From positions 1 through 13,897 of the forward strand of contig JABMMH010000240.1 of assembly GCA_013205645.1 (NCBI GenBank): a DNA stretch of 13,897 bases. Reading direction: 5' to 3'. Positions 1-7,006 of this stretch are shown in pieces. The position numbers were made by a program, and so were the translations under genes. The notes under the pieces are model-generated. The model was not told where the DNA came from and searched no databases. It was given only the letters and a program-made list of their open reading frames with translations. The first letter of the stretch is position 1, and the number at the start of each line of letters is the position of its first letter. Source of the DNA: Polaromonas sp. (GTDB taxonomy: Bacteria; Pseudomonadota; Gammaproteobacteria; Burkholderiales; Burkholderiaceae_C).

Positions 1-812
1 CCGTAGACACGTGCGGCCCTGGCGTCGGCTTTACCGCGAATCTCCTGAACCTGGCGGTATGCGCTGGAACGGATCTCGCTCAGTTCTTTCTCCATGGTGC
101 CGAGAATTTCAGCGCTTTGGCCTTCGCCTTCAGAGCGAAACTCGGCGGCGATCCGTTTGCGTTCCGAAATCATCCTGGAGTAGACCCGTTCTCTGACGCT
201 CTCAATGTAGTCGAGGCGACGGATGCGCACGTCCACCAGCTCGATCCCATACTGCGGCATGATTTTCTGGGCTTCGGTCAGGATGTTGCGGGTGATTTCT
301 TCGCGGCCGCGTGTCATCTCTTTGGTTAGCTGCGCTTGAACCTCCGCTGGAACTTCCGCCAGAGCTTCCCCTTCAGGCACCTCCCAAGAAGCACTGCGGA
401 CCAGTTCTACCAGTTCACTGCGCGAGACTTGGTCGCGCACCACCGAATCGATGATGTCGTCTAGGCGGGAGCGGGCACCCGCCTCGCTGGCGACGCTTTC
501 GAGAAAGGTCGTGGCGTCGGCGATGCGCCAGCGCGCAGTCGTGTCGATCCAGATGAACTCGCGCCCTTTGGTCGGGATCTGATTCGGGTCGCCGTCCCAC
601 ATCAGCAGGCGACTGTCAAAGCGGCGCACATCTTGAATCATGGGAATCTTGATGTGCAGTCCGGCCTCGGTGACAGGCTGGCCAACGGGTCGGCCGAACT
701 GGACGATCACGGCCTGCTCGCCCTCTTCCAAGGTGTAGAACGTGCCTGAGAAGGCGATGACGGCGGCCAAAAGAAGGACGCCAATGCCGATGCTGCTTGT
801 TTTTTTGATCAT
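1..812 (-). CDS. hflC: HflC-type SPFH/band-7 membrane protein (partial, 3' end outside window)
   Basis: HflC pairs with HflK in a large inner-membrane, periplasm-facing complex that modulates the FtsH protease. The gene opens with ATG at 812 and stays open to base 1, giving 270 codons; the C-terminus is missing. The product has a short cytoplasmic start (MIKKTS), one membrane segment at about residues 7-24, then an SPFH domain. A conserved stretch WDGDPNQIPTKGREFIWIDT is followed by TTARWRI, and further on lies SERKRIAAEFRSEGEG, typical of HflC. The WDGDPNQIPT form is, from memory, commoner in a second HflC subfamily of deltaproteobacteria and other phyla than in the E. coli type. It starts only 6 bp after hflK ends, so the two are almost certainly co-translated; a GAGG lies about 9 bases before the ATG. 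The family is secure; the subfamily is inferred. Confidence 0.9.
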   Translation of the reverse strand, partial: MIKKTSSIGIGVLLLAAVIAFSGTFYTLEEGEQAVIVQFGRPVGQPVTEAGLHIKIPMIQDVRRFDSRLLMWDGDPNQIPTKGREFIWIDTTARWRIADATTFLESVASEAGARSRLDDIIDSVVRDQVSRSELVELVRSASWEVPEGEALAEVPAEVQAQLTKEMTRGREEITRNILTEAQKIMPQYGIELVDVRIRRLDYIESVRERVYSRMISERKRIAAEFRSEGEGQSAEILGTMEKELSEIRSSAYRQVQEIRGKADARAARVY

Positions 813-818
813 GGCTGT

Positions 819-1853
819 TTACCTCGGGTTCGTGGCTGCGGGCTGGACGGTTGGAGCGGGCCGCTGTGTGCCATCCATGCTCAGCATGGGCAACATGGCT
901 TGTTGCTCGCTGTCGACGATGTAAAGCGCTTTGGCGCTTGGCAAGATGCTGCCCATGGCCTCTAGGTAGAGGCGTTTGCGCGTGACTTCAGGCGACCTTT
1001 TGTAGTCGGCCAAAATAGCCTTGAAGCGATTCGCTTCGCCTTCGGCGCGGTTGACTCGCTCGACCGCATAGCCTTCGGCTTCTGTGACGCTTTGGACGGC
1101 CTCGCCGCGCGCCCTTGGAATTTGCTGGTTGGCTTTTTCCTGGGCTTGGTTGATGGTCCGCTCCCGATCTTGGCGGGCCTCGTTGACCTCATTGAAGGCC
1201 GGTTTGACGGGATCCGGTGGCGTCACGTCTTGCAGTTCCACCGTGACCAAGCGAACGCCGGTGCCGTAATCCGAGAGGATTTTCTGCATTTCTTCTCTGA
1301 CTTGAACGGAAATGGCGACACGGCCGACGGTCAGCACATCGCTGCCGAGCCGGTTGCCGACCACTTGGCGCATGACGGCCTCGGCGGTGTCGCGGATGGC
1401 TTGTCGAGACTCGCGCACATGGAACAGGTATTTGGCCGGGTCTTCGATCCGGTACTGAACGATCCACTGCACATCGATGACGTTCAAGTCGCCACTCAGC
1501 ATCAGCGAGACATTTTTGAAAGGATTCTCGTTGGCCGCGTACTGCGTACGCGCGCCGGTCACTGAGGTCGTCATGAAACCGAATTCTTCTTTCAGCACCC
1601 GAGCGGTAGGCACCATGCGGACTTTTTCGATGCCGTTGGGAAACTTGAAGTGCAGACCCGGCCCGACCGTGCGGTCGACCGCACCAAAGCGCTGGATGAT
1701 GCCGGTTTCTTCCGGCTGCACCGTGAACCAGCTGGTAGCGACAAAGAACAGCAGCACCACACCGCCGACAATCATGGCGATGGGTTTTGTACCGAGTGCG
1801 GAGGCACGTTTGCGGATTTCTTGGACAACATCCTCGGGGTCATAAGCGGCCAT
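819..1853 (-). CDS. hflK: HflK-type SPFH/band-7 membrane protein, FtsH modulator family
   Basis: This 344-residue protein is the HflK partner of the following hflC. It has a short N-terminus, one membrane segment at about residues 24-41, and an SPFH domain beginning VQPEETGIIQRFG. The later part includes LQDVTPPDPVKPAFNEVNEA and a charged coiled-coil region rich in RAEGEA repeats, ending MLPMLSMDG. The ATG at 1853 is supported by AAGGA six bases upstream (1860-1864). The usual proteobacterial HflK has a long glycine- and charge-rich cytoplasmic head (GPPDLDE-like); that head is absent here. The LKEEFGF and LSGDLNVIDVQWIVQYRI segments match, from memory, a second HflK subfamily. Upstream is a 370-bp gap and tolA rather than the hfq-hflX that usually precedes hflK. 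It may therefore be a paralogue of the canonical protein. An HflK family call is safe; FtsH as its real partner is inferred. Confidence 0.88.
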   Translation of the reverse strand: MAAYDPEDVVQEIRKRASALGTKPIAMIVGGVVLLFFVATSWFTVQPEETGIIQRFGAVDRTVGPGLHFKFPNGIEKVRMVPTARVLKEEFGFMTTSVTGARTQYAANENPFKNVSLMLSGDLNVIDVQWIVQYRIEDPAKYLFHVRESRQAIRDTAEAVMRQVVGNRLGSDVLTVGRVAISVQVREEMQKILSDYGTGVRLVTVELQDVTPPDPVKPAFNEVNEARQDRERTINQAQEKANQQIPRARGEAVQSVTEAEGYAVERVNRAEGEANRFKAILADYKRSPEVTRKRLYLEAMGSILPSAKALYIVDSEQQAMLPMLSMDGTQRPAPTVQPAATNPR

Positions 1854-1859
1854 GTGTTT

Positions 1860-1864
1860 TCCTT
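1860..1864 (-). promoter_or_regulatory. Ribosome binding site of hflK
   Basis: AAGGA on the minus strand, six bases before the ATG at 1853. It fixes the short N-terminus of this HflK and argues against a missed longer cytoplasmic head. Confidence 0.6.
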
Positions 1865-1885
1865 TCAGTTAGACGTGGAATGCCC

Positions 1886-1900
1886 CACGGCATGGCCGTG
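1886..1900. repeat. Small inverted repeat in the hflK leader
   Basis: CACGGC and GCCGTG surround ATG, 33 bases upstream of the hflK start codon. It could form a six-base-pair hairpin in the mRNA leader or be a protein binding site. Function unknown. Confidence 0.4.
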
Positions 1901-1968
1901 ACGCATCAGAGACAGAGATTGAAGATTGGTCGCGCCGCATTCTTGTTGATGCCAAGGCGCTGTGAAGG

Positions 1969-1998
1969 CCCGTTATGCGTGATGACGCCGATAACGGG
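1969..1998. repeat. Strong stem-loop (12 bp) upstream of hflK
   Basis: CCCGTTAT (1969-1976) pairs exactly with ATAACGGG (1991-1998). Inside, GCGT (1977-1980) pairs with ACGC (1985-1988) around a GATG loop, leaving only a two-base CG bulge (1989-1990). No U-run follows on either strand, so it does not look like a simple terminator. It sits 116 bp before the hflK start. It could be a leader RNA structure, a regulator site or a copy of a dispersed repeat; one copy cannot tell these apart. Confidence 0.6.
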
Positions 1999-2157
1999 TT
2001 GCCGGCTGTTCCTGGCCGCGCGGGTTGTGGTGAGGCTGGTGGCTATGAGCGCGCGCGCCTTGAACGCAGCGTCGGGGTGATGAAAAGGCAGCGATGATGC
2101 GGCGATTTCCATTCTAGTCACAGATGAGGCGCGCTTTGCCGAGGGCAACTGCCCAGT

Positions 2158-2217
2158 ATTAATTAGTTACAAACTAAAGCCTTAAAGGCTCAATTTTATA
2201 AATATTTATAGTTACAA
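2158..2217. repeat. AT-rich palindrome cluster
   Basis: Sixty bases with 12 G or C (about 80% AT) in a GC-rich chromosome. It holds TTAGTT-ACA-AACTAA (2163-2177), directly followed by AGCCTTAAAGGCT (2178-2190), then the perfect 14-base palindrome TATAAATATTTATA (2197-2210). The nonamer TAGTTACAA occurs twice in direct orientation (2164-2172 and 2209-2217), flanking the set. This is seen directly. A role as operator, nucleoid-protein site or promoter zone is inference. Confidence 0.6.
2178..2190. terminator. Possible weak bidirectional terminator after tolA
   Basis: AGCCTT-A-AAGGCT is a perfect inverted repeat 34 bp beyond the tolA stop. On the minus strand it is followed by TTAGTTTG and on the plus strand by CAATTTTA, so both sides carry a loose T-run. 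The stem is short (5 bp if a three-base loop is required), so the call is tentative. It lies in the AT-rich island and is the best candidate for ending the rib-tol transcription unit. Confidence 0.4.
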
Positions 2218-2223
2218 GACGCG

Positions 2224-3147
2224 TCAGTCCTTGGGTCGGAACGAAATAATCAGCGGCGTTGGCACGCGCCCATCGGTATCGCGCGGCAGGGTGGCGGTGC
2301 GGACGATGGCGGTCATCACAGCGTCGTCCCACGCCTTGTTGCCGCTGGATTTGACCAGTCGCTGGCTGGTGATGGTGCCGTCGAGTGTGGTGCGGACTTC
2401 GACTTCGGCGACCGGGTTGCCAGCGATGTCCTCGGTGAAGATCACGTTGGGCCTGACTCTGGCGCGGACTTTGCCGCCGTAGCTGGCCGACGGCCCGCTC
2501 GACTGCAATGCCGAGCCTTTGGCATCTGGGGCGCCGGTGGCACCTATTTGGGCGTTCATGCGAGCAATGTTGTCTTGGCGGAACTTGGCGTCGGCAGCGG
2601 CTTGCTTTTTAGCCTCCTGCTCTTTTTGGGAGGCCAGTTTTTGGGCTTCGACTTTAGCTTGCGCTGCGGCCTTTGCTGCCGCCTGCGCCTTGGCTTGGGC
2701 CAGTTCTTTCTCTTTCTCTTTTTCTTGGCGGGCTTTTTCTTGTTTCTCAGCCAGCGCCAAAGCTTTCTTTTTCGCTTCAGCGTCTTTTTGCTTGCGCAGC
2801 TTCTCTTGTGCCAATGCAATATCAGGATCGGGCAAGGTCTCAACCTTGGCCGGCGGTGGAGGCGGTGGTGGCGGGGCTGGGGTCGGTACCGGAATGGGTT
2901 CTGGCTCAGGGGTTGGTGGCGTAGGAGGCGGCGGTGGTGGAGCCTCTAGCGCCGGTGCCGCCTCTTGCTGCACGTTAGACCACAGCTCGGCTTCAAACGA
3001 AATGGTTGGGTCGCTGCTCTTCCAACTCACACCCCACGTCAGTGCGGCAGCCAGCAGCAGGTGAACCACGATGGCAAAAGAAAAAGCCCGCAGCACACCC
3101 GGCTCTGGGCGGGGCACGAGGTCGAGACGGTCGTCGGTACTGGGCAT
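2224..3147 (-). CDS. tolA: TolA, periplasm-spanning protein of the Tol-Pal system
   Basis: TolA links the proton-driven TolQR motor in the inner membrane to TolB-Pal at the outer membrane, supporting envelope constriction at division. The 307-residue product has a membrane segment at about 20-39, a proline-rich stretch at 70-99 with runs of six (70-75) and eight (92-99) prolines, a long Lys/Ala/Glu/Gln helix at about 108-192, and a TonB/TolA-like C-terminal domain at about 225-307 (VRPNVIFTED to PLIISFRPKD). The proline block before the helix resembles TonB more than E. coli TolA, but the tolQ-tolR neighbours and long alanine/lysine helix favour TolA. It starts at ATG, 49 bp after tolR. tolB does not follow; there is a gap and then hflKC. 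The polyproline runs should make translation dependent on elongation factor P, which is inference. Confidence 0.92.
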   Translation of the reverse strand: MPSTDDRLDLVPRPEPGVLRAFSFAIVVHLLLAAALTWGVSWKSSDPTISFEAELWSNVQQEAAPALEAPPPPPPTPPTPEPEPIPVPTPAPPPPPPPPAKVETLPDPDIALAQEKLRKQKDAEAKKKALALAEKQEKARQEKEKEKELAQAKAQAAAKAAAQAKVEAQKLASQKEQEAKKQAAADAKFRQDNIARMNAQIGATGAPDAKGSALQSSGPSASYGGKVRARVRPNVIFTEDIAGNPVAEVEVRTTLDGTITSQRLVKSSGNKAWDDAVMTAIVRTATLPRDTDGRVPTPLIISFRPKD

Positions 3148-3196
3148 GGGTCAGCTCAGATCAAAGTCAAAAGGGACAGCTTGGAACGTTGCAAAC

Positions 3197-3631
3197 TCAG
3201 CTGCCCGTCTGAACCGACAAACCCACACGCAAGACGCCGGCGCGCTGCAAAGCGTCCATCACCTTGACCACGGTTTCGTACTTGATGGACTTGTCGGCGC
3301 TGATGACCACCGGTGAAGCTTGCTCACCTTGCGGCACCGCCGGTTGCAGACGCTTCACGGTGCTGCCGACGTCGGCCATGACAACGCTCACAGGCTTGCC
3401 GCCGGGCTCGGTGATTTGGATTTTTTCTTCCTTGTCAATCAGCAGCTGGATCGGCTTGGCCGGTTGACTCGGCGCTTTGCCGACGCTTGGCAGCGCAATC
3501 ATGCTGGGCGTGATGAGTGGCGCGGTCACCATGAAGATGATGAGCAGCACCAGCATCACGTCGATGAAGGGCACCATGTTGATTTCGTTGATGGTGCGGC
3601 GACCACGGCCGCGTGATTTGACTGCTGACAT
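3197..3631 (-). CDS. tolR: TolR, ExbD/TolR-family proton channel subunit
   Basis: TolR works with TolQ to turn the proton gradient into movement of TolA. The 144-residue protein has a basic cytoplasmic start, then the family signature NMVPFIDVMLVLLIIFMVTAP at about residues 18-38, forming the single membrane helix. Asp24 in it is the expected proton-carrying residue. The rest is a periplasmic domain ending VMDALQRAGVLRVGLSVQT, the usual ExbD/TolR C-terminal pattern. It starts at ATG 31 bp after tolQ and is followed by tolA, which separates it from an ExbD of a TonB system. Length is normal for the family. All key residues seem present. Confidence 0.95.
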   Translation of the reverse strand: MSAVKSRGRGRRTINEINMVPFIDVMLVLLIIFMVTAPLITPSMIALPSVGKAPSQPAKPIQLLIDKEEKIQITEPGGKPVSVVMADVGSTVKRLQPAVPQGEQASPVVISADKSIKYETVVKVMDALQRAGVLRVGLSVQTGS

Positions 3632-3662
3632 GAAGTGGTTGACTCTTTATGACGTTGACAGT

Positions 3663-4355
3663 TCAGTGACCAGAGGCCGACTGCGCGCCCAAATTGCGCT
3701 GCAGAATGTTGGAGAACTCTTCAATGAAGGTCTCTAACTTGTTGGCAATGCGGTCAATGTCGTGGGCAAAACGGTTGAAGGCGATCACAGCCGGAATGGC
3801 TGCGAACAGGCCAATGGCGGTGGCCACCAGCGCCTCGGCAATGCCGGGTGCGACAGCTGACAGCGTGACTTGCTCCAGTGCAGCCAGCCCGGTGAAGGCG
3901 TGCATGATGCCCCAGACTGTGCCAAACAAACCGACGTACGGCGAGACCGAGCCGACGGTGGCAAGGAAGGACAGATTCGACTCAATCGCATCCAGCTCGC
4001 GCTGGTAGCTGGCGCGCATGGCACGTCGCGCACCGTCGAGCAGGGCGCCAGGGTCGACCACGCGGCGTTCGCGCAGTTTTTGATACTCGCGCATGCCGCT
4101 GGCAAAAATACGTTCCATCGGGCCTGACGCATGGGCGTTTTGGGCGGCTGCGGAAAAGAGCTCGTTCAAGCTGGTACCCGACCAAAATTCGCGGTCAAAC
4201 GCATCGTTGAGTGCCGCCACGCGGCGCAGCGAGACGATCTTGCGAAAAATAGCGGACCAGCTGGCGATGGAGACTCCCAGCAGCAACAGCACCACGGCTT
4301 GCACAACCCAGCTGGCGTGCAAAATTAAACTGACGATCGACATGTCTTGATTCAT
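3663..4355 (-). CDS. tolQ: TolQ, MotA/TolQ/ExbB-family proton channel protein
   Basis: TolQ forms the pentameric inner-membrane channel around TolR. The ATG at 4355 gives 230 residues, the usual size. Membrane segments lie at about 8-32, 128-153 and 166-193, with family motifs GLFGTVWGIMHAF (142-154) and APGIAEALVATAIGLFAAIP (169-188), whose threonines line the proton path. A longer open frame runs upstream to 4451, but it lies inside ybgC, and GGAG eight bases before 4355 supports the shorter start. The start codon overlaps the ybgC stop as ATGA (4 bp), which suggests translational coupling. Confidence 0.95.
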   Translation of the reverse strand: MNQDMSIVSLILHASWVVQAVVLLLLGVSIASWSAIFRKIVSLRRVAALNDAFDREFWSGTSLNELFSAAAQNAHASGPMERIFASGMREYQKLRERRVVDPGALLDGARRAMRASYQRELDAIESNLSFLATVGSVSPYVGLFGTVWGIMHAFTGLAALEQVTLSAVAPGIAEALVATAIGLFAAIPAVIAFNRFAHDIDRIANKLETFIEEFSNILQRNLGAQSASGH

Positions 4356-4789
4356 GAGTGGAGCTCCAGGCTGTCCAGAATATGCGTTGGTATGCGTGCG
4401 GGTTTGAGGCTGCTGGCATCGACCCAGCCGATTCGAATCGACGCCTCGCAAAGCAGCGTTGTCGGCGACTCGGCTGTTGCTTTGTTTTTCAGAAAAACCT
4501 GCTGGCTGATTATCAAAGAAGCGCGGCCTTTTTCTTGCAGCTTAGCCGTAACAATCAGTTCGTCGTCGAGGCGCGATGGTTGCAGGTAGCGAACGCTGGT
4601 CTCGCTGACGATGAACATGCCACCAGTTTGCTCGCGCAGGGCGTGTTGTTCAATGCCAAGCGACCGTAGCCACTCGGTGCGGCTGCGTTCAAAAAACTTC
4701 AGGTAGTTGGCATAAAAAACGATGCCGCCGGCATCGGTGTCTTCCCAGTAAACTCTCAATGGCCACTGGAAGCTATTTGGATTAACCAA
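4352..4789 (-). CDS. ybgC: YbgC, hotdog-fold acyl-CoA thioesterase of the Tol-Pal locus
   Basis: YbgC is a cytoplasmic acyl-CoA thioesterase encoded next to tolQ in most proteobacteria; its link with the Tol proteins is known mainly from gene order and interaction data. The 145-residue product has the 4-hydroxybenzoyl-CoA thioesterase-like motif VYWEDTDAGGIVFYANYLKF at residues 13-32. Asp19 matches the catalytic aspartate (Asp18) of the E. coli protein. The start is TTG at 4789: no ATG lies in frame before the motif, while GGAGG sits six bases upstream (4796-4800), inside the end of the aminotransferase gene. The first 8 bases overlap that gene, and the last 4 overlap tolQ. Confidence 0.93.
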   Translation of the reverse strand: MVNPNSFQWPLRVYWEDTDAGGIVFYANYLKFFERSRTEWLRSLGIEQHALREQTGGMFIVSETSVRYLQPSRLDDELIVTAKLQEKGRASLIISQQVFLKNKATAESPTTLLCEASIRIGWVDASSLKPARIPTHILDSLELHS

Positions 4790-6002
4790 GCACTGCCTCC
4801 AGTCGTGACACAGCTTCTTTGAGATGCGCCATCGAGCTGGCGGTTGAGAAGCGGATGAATTTGTCGGGTGCGGCCCGGCCGAAGTCGCGGCCCGGCGCCA
4901 CCGCGAGGTGCGCGCGCTGCATCAGCTCAAAGGCGAAGTCCCAGCTGCCGCCGGTGCCGTCGGGCTGGCCCGGGCGGAGACCGAATTTTTGCACGGCTTG
5001 GCTGCAGTCTGCGTAAGCGTAAAAAGCGCCATCGGGCATGACGGGGACTGTCAAGCCGAGTCGATTCAGCTCAGGGATGAAGTAGTCGCGCCTAGCTTTG
5101 AATTCAGCGCGGCGGCGCTCGTATTCGGCCAAGCTCTCGGGTTCAAAGCAGGCGAGGGCGGCGTGCTGCGCCACCGTGCTGGGGCAGATGAACAGGTTTT
5201 GCGCCATGCGCTCAATCACCGGCACCAGCGCCTCGGGCACGACCAACCAGCCGAGTCGCCAGCCAGTCATGTTGAAGTACTTGCTGAAGCTGTTGATGCT
5301 GATGACGCTCTGACCCAAGTCACCGGGCATGGCCAGTGCGCTGTGGCCAAAGTGCTCGTCGTAGCTCAGGCCTAGATAAATCTCGTCGATGAGAGTGATG
5401 CCGCCGCGGCTGTGCACCAAGCTGTGCAGGCGCTGCAACTCGTCGGGCGCGATCGAGGTGCCGGTCGGGTTTGAAGGTGATGCCAGCATGACGCCACGGG
5501 TGTCTGGGCCCCAAGCTTCGGCGACGTTGTCTGCGGTGAGTTGAAAACGTTCTGCAGCGGTGGTCGGGATCAGCGTGGAGCGGCCATCGGCCGCGCCGAC
5601 AAAATGCTGGTTGCACGGATAGCTCGGGTCCGGCATGAGGATTTCGTCGCCGGCTTCAATCAGCGCGAGGCAAGCCAAGTGCAGCGCCGCCGACGCGCCA
5701 GCGGTGATGATGATGCGGCTGGGTGCCACGTCAGCCTGAAAGCGCGAGGCATACCAGTCACTGATTTTTTCGCGCAACGCTGGCAGGCCGGTGGCGGCCG
5801 TGTATTGCGTGTTGCCTTGTGAGATAGCGCGTACTGCTGCTTCTTGCACCAGCGGCGGCGCGCTGAAGTCAGGCTCGCCAATGTTCAAAAAAATCATCGG
5901 CTGACTGGTGTTAGCGACTTGCTGCGCTAACGCGGACGCAGCTTTGGCCACCTCCATCACATAGAAGGGCTCAATGCGTTGGGCACGCTGGGAAATTCGC
6001 AT
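4782..6002 (-). CDS. Class I/II PLP-dependent aminotransferase
   Basis: A cytoplasmic pyridoxal-phosphate aminotransferase of fold type I, aspartate/alanine transaminase-like. The 406-residue product has LNIGEPDFSAPP (39-50), SPSNPTG (175-181, cofactor asparagine 178), the aspartate in IDEIY (about 206), the cofactor lysine Lys241 in SINSFSKYFNMTGWRLGW, and a C-terminal KFIRFSTA with the substrate-carboxylate arginine. All expected catalytic residues are present. The amino-acid substrate cannot be told from sequence. It lies 14 bp after nusB and overlaps ybgC by 8 bp. This neighbourhood is, from memory, common in Burkholderiales, but no functional link to riboflavin or Tol is known to me. Confidence 0.92.
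   Translation of the reverse strand: MRISQRAQRIEPFYVMEVAKAASALAQQVANTSQPMIFLNIGEPDFSAPPLVQEAAVRAISQGNTQYTAATGLPALREKISDWYASRFQADVAPSRIIITAGASAALHLACLALIEAGDEILMPDPSYPCNQHFVGAADGRSTLIPTTAAERFQLTADNVAEAWGPDTRGVMLASPSNPTGTSIAPDELQRLHSLVHSRGGITLIDEIYLGLSYDEHFGHSALAMPGDLGQSVISINSFSKYFNMTGWRLGWLVVPEALVPVIERMAQNLFICPSTVAQHAALACFEPESLAEYERRRAEFKARRDYFIPELNRLGLTVPVMPDGAFYAYADCSQAVQKFGLRPGQPDGTGGSWDFAFELMQRAHLAVAPGRDFGRAAPDKFIRFSTASSMAHLKEAVSRLEAVLG
4796..4800 (-). promoter_or_regulatory. Ribosome binding site that fixes the TTG start of ybgC
   Basis: A full GGAGG on the minus strand with a six-base spacer to TTG at 4787-4789. It lies within the last codons of the upstream aminotransferase gene, so ybgC initiation is probably tied to translation of that gene. 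Confidence 0.65.
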
Positions 6003-6016
6003 GTGGGCCGTTGTCT

Positions 6017-6523
6017 TCAGCGGGCTTTGTCGCTGGCGACTTCAGTTTCGCGCAGGATCGGCGCGAGTTGGTTCAGCACGCCATTGACCCACTTGTGGCC
6101 GTCGGTGCCGCCAAAGGCTTTAGCCAACTCAATGCATTCGTTGATGACGACGCGCCAAGGCACGTCGGGGCATTGTTTGAATTCGTAAGCGCCAATCCAC
6201 AAAATGGCGTGCTCTACCGGGGAGATCTCGTTCATCTTGCGGTCGAGCAGCGGGAGAATCAATTCGTCGAGACTCGCAGCACCTTCAATGCAGCCGTGCA
6301 GCAGGGCGTCGTAATGGACTGAGTCGGCTTTGTGAAAACCGACCAAGTCGCGCGTGAAGGCGTCGATAGATCCGGCTTCGTTGCCACCCACCAAAAATTG
6401 GTACAGCGCTTGCAGCGCGAACTCGCGGGCACGGGTGCGGGCTGATTTGTCAGCGGCTTTTTTGACGCCGGTATCGGTCAGGCCGGTGCGGGTCTGTGGA
6501 GGGCGTTTGGGTGCAATGGTCAT
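6017..6523 (-). CDS. nusB: NusB, transcription antitermination factor
   Basis: NusB binds boxA RNA together with NusE (ribosomal protein S10) and promotes antitermination in rRNA operons. The 168-residue product has a basic, probably flexible first 28 residues, then the all-helical NusB domain: SARTRAREFALQALYQFLVG near the start, EHAILWIGAYEF in the middle, and VVINECIELAKAFGGTDGHKWVNGVLN towards the end, which is the family signature. It starts at ATG 18 bp after ribH. Having nusB directly after ribH is widespread in proteobacteria, including E. coli. Confidence 0.96.
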   Translation of the reverse strand: MTIAPKRPPQTRTGLTDTGVKKAADKSARTRAREFALQALYQFLVGGNEAGSIDAFTRDLVGFHKADSVHYDALLHGCIEGAASLDELILPLLDRKMNEISPVEHAILWIGAYEFKQCPDVPWRVVINECIELAKAFGGTDGHKWVNGVLNQLAPILRETEVASDKAR

Positions 6524-6541
6524 CGTGTTCTTCTTGTAATT

Positions 6542-7006
6542 TTAGGCAATAGCGTCGAGCAGCTGGGCCATTTCGATGGCGACGCGGGCCGCGTCACGGC
6601 CTTTGTCTTCTTGGCGAGCTTCGGCTTGAGCGACGTTTTCAGTGGTCAAAATCGCATTGGCGATCGGGATTTGGTAGTCCAGCGCCAAGCGCGTCACGGC
6701 CGCGCCGCTTTCGTTGGCGACCAATTCAAAGTGATAGGTTTCGCCGCGGATGATGCAACCCAGTGCGATCAATGCATCGTATTTTTCCGTCTCGGCCATG
6801 GCTTGCAAGGCGACTGGTACTTCCAGCGCACCGGGCACGGTGACGTGGTGAATGTTGGCGGCATCAACGCCATGCAATTGCAGCTCGGCAATACAGGCCG
6901 CAGCGAGTGCATTGGTGATGCTGGCGTTGAAGCGGGCTTGCACGATGCCAATAGACAGTTCTTGCCCGTTGAGTTGACCGACTTGGCCTTTGTCTGCTTC
7001 AAGCAT
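6542..7006 (-). CDS. ribH: 6,7-dimethyl-8-ribityllumazine synthase
   Basis: RibH condenses the pyrimidine from the RibD branch with 3,4-dihydroxy-2-butanone 4-phosphate from RibB, giving the immediate precursor of riboflavin. The 154-residue product has the substrate-binding RFN (25-27), PGALEVP (58-64), and IRGETYHFE (86-94), in which His92 is the expected catalytic histidine. The C-terminal KGRDAARVAIEMAQL is also typical. Its ATG overlaps the end of the ribB gene by 8 bases, suggesting coupled translation. Length and motifs are normal. Confidence 0.97.
   Translation of the reverse strand: MLEADKGQVGQLNGQELSIGIVQARFNASITNALAAACIAELQLHGVDAANIHHVTVPGALEVPVALQAMAETEKYDALIALGCIIRGETYHFELVANESGAAVTRLALDYQIPIANAILTTENVAQAEARQEDKGRDAARVAIEMAQLLDAIA

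Larger units (their letters stand above)
1854..2223. other. 370-bp gene-free region between tolA and hflK
   Basis: No convincing gene is seen. A minus-strand open frame at 1906-2110 (68 codons from its ATG) has no recognisable motif and a composition like that of chance frames. The stretch contains, from right to left: a 60-bp AT-rich island with three palindromes (about 2158-2217), a GC-rich middle, a 12-bp stem-loop (1969-1998), and a small inverted repeat CACGGC-ATG-GCCGTG (1886-1900) within the hflK leader. It must hold the end of the tol transcription unit and probably the promoter of hflKC, but no convincing -35/-10 pair could be picked. Confidence 0.7.

Noticed and set aside
1906..2110. 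Minus-strand open frame of 68 codons upstream of hflK
   Set aside because: No ribosome site, no known motif, and it reads through the 12-bp stem-loop. Composition looks like chance.
2519..3064. 181-codon plus-strand frame rich in Gly, Ala and Ser
   Set aside because: It is the antisense of the TolA proline block and alanine/lysine helix; the unusual composition follows from tolA.
4356..4451. Longer N-terminus for TolQ
   Set aside because: It lies within ybgC; the ATG at 4355 has a GGAG at proper spacing and gives the standard TolQ length.
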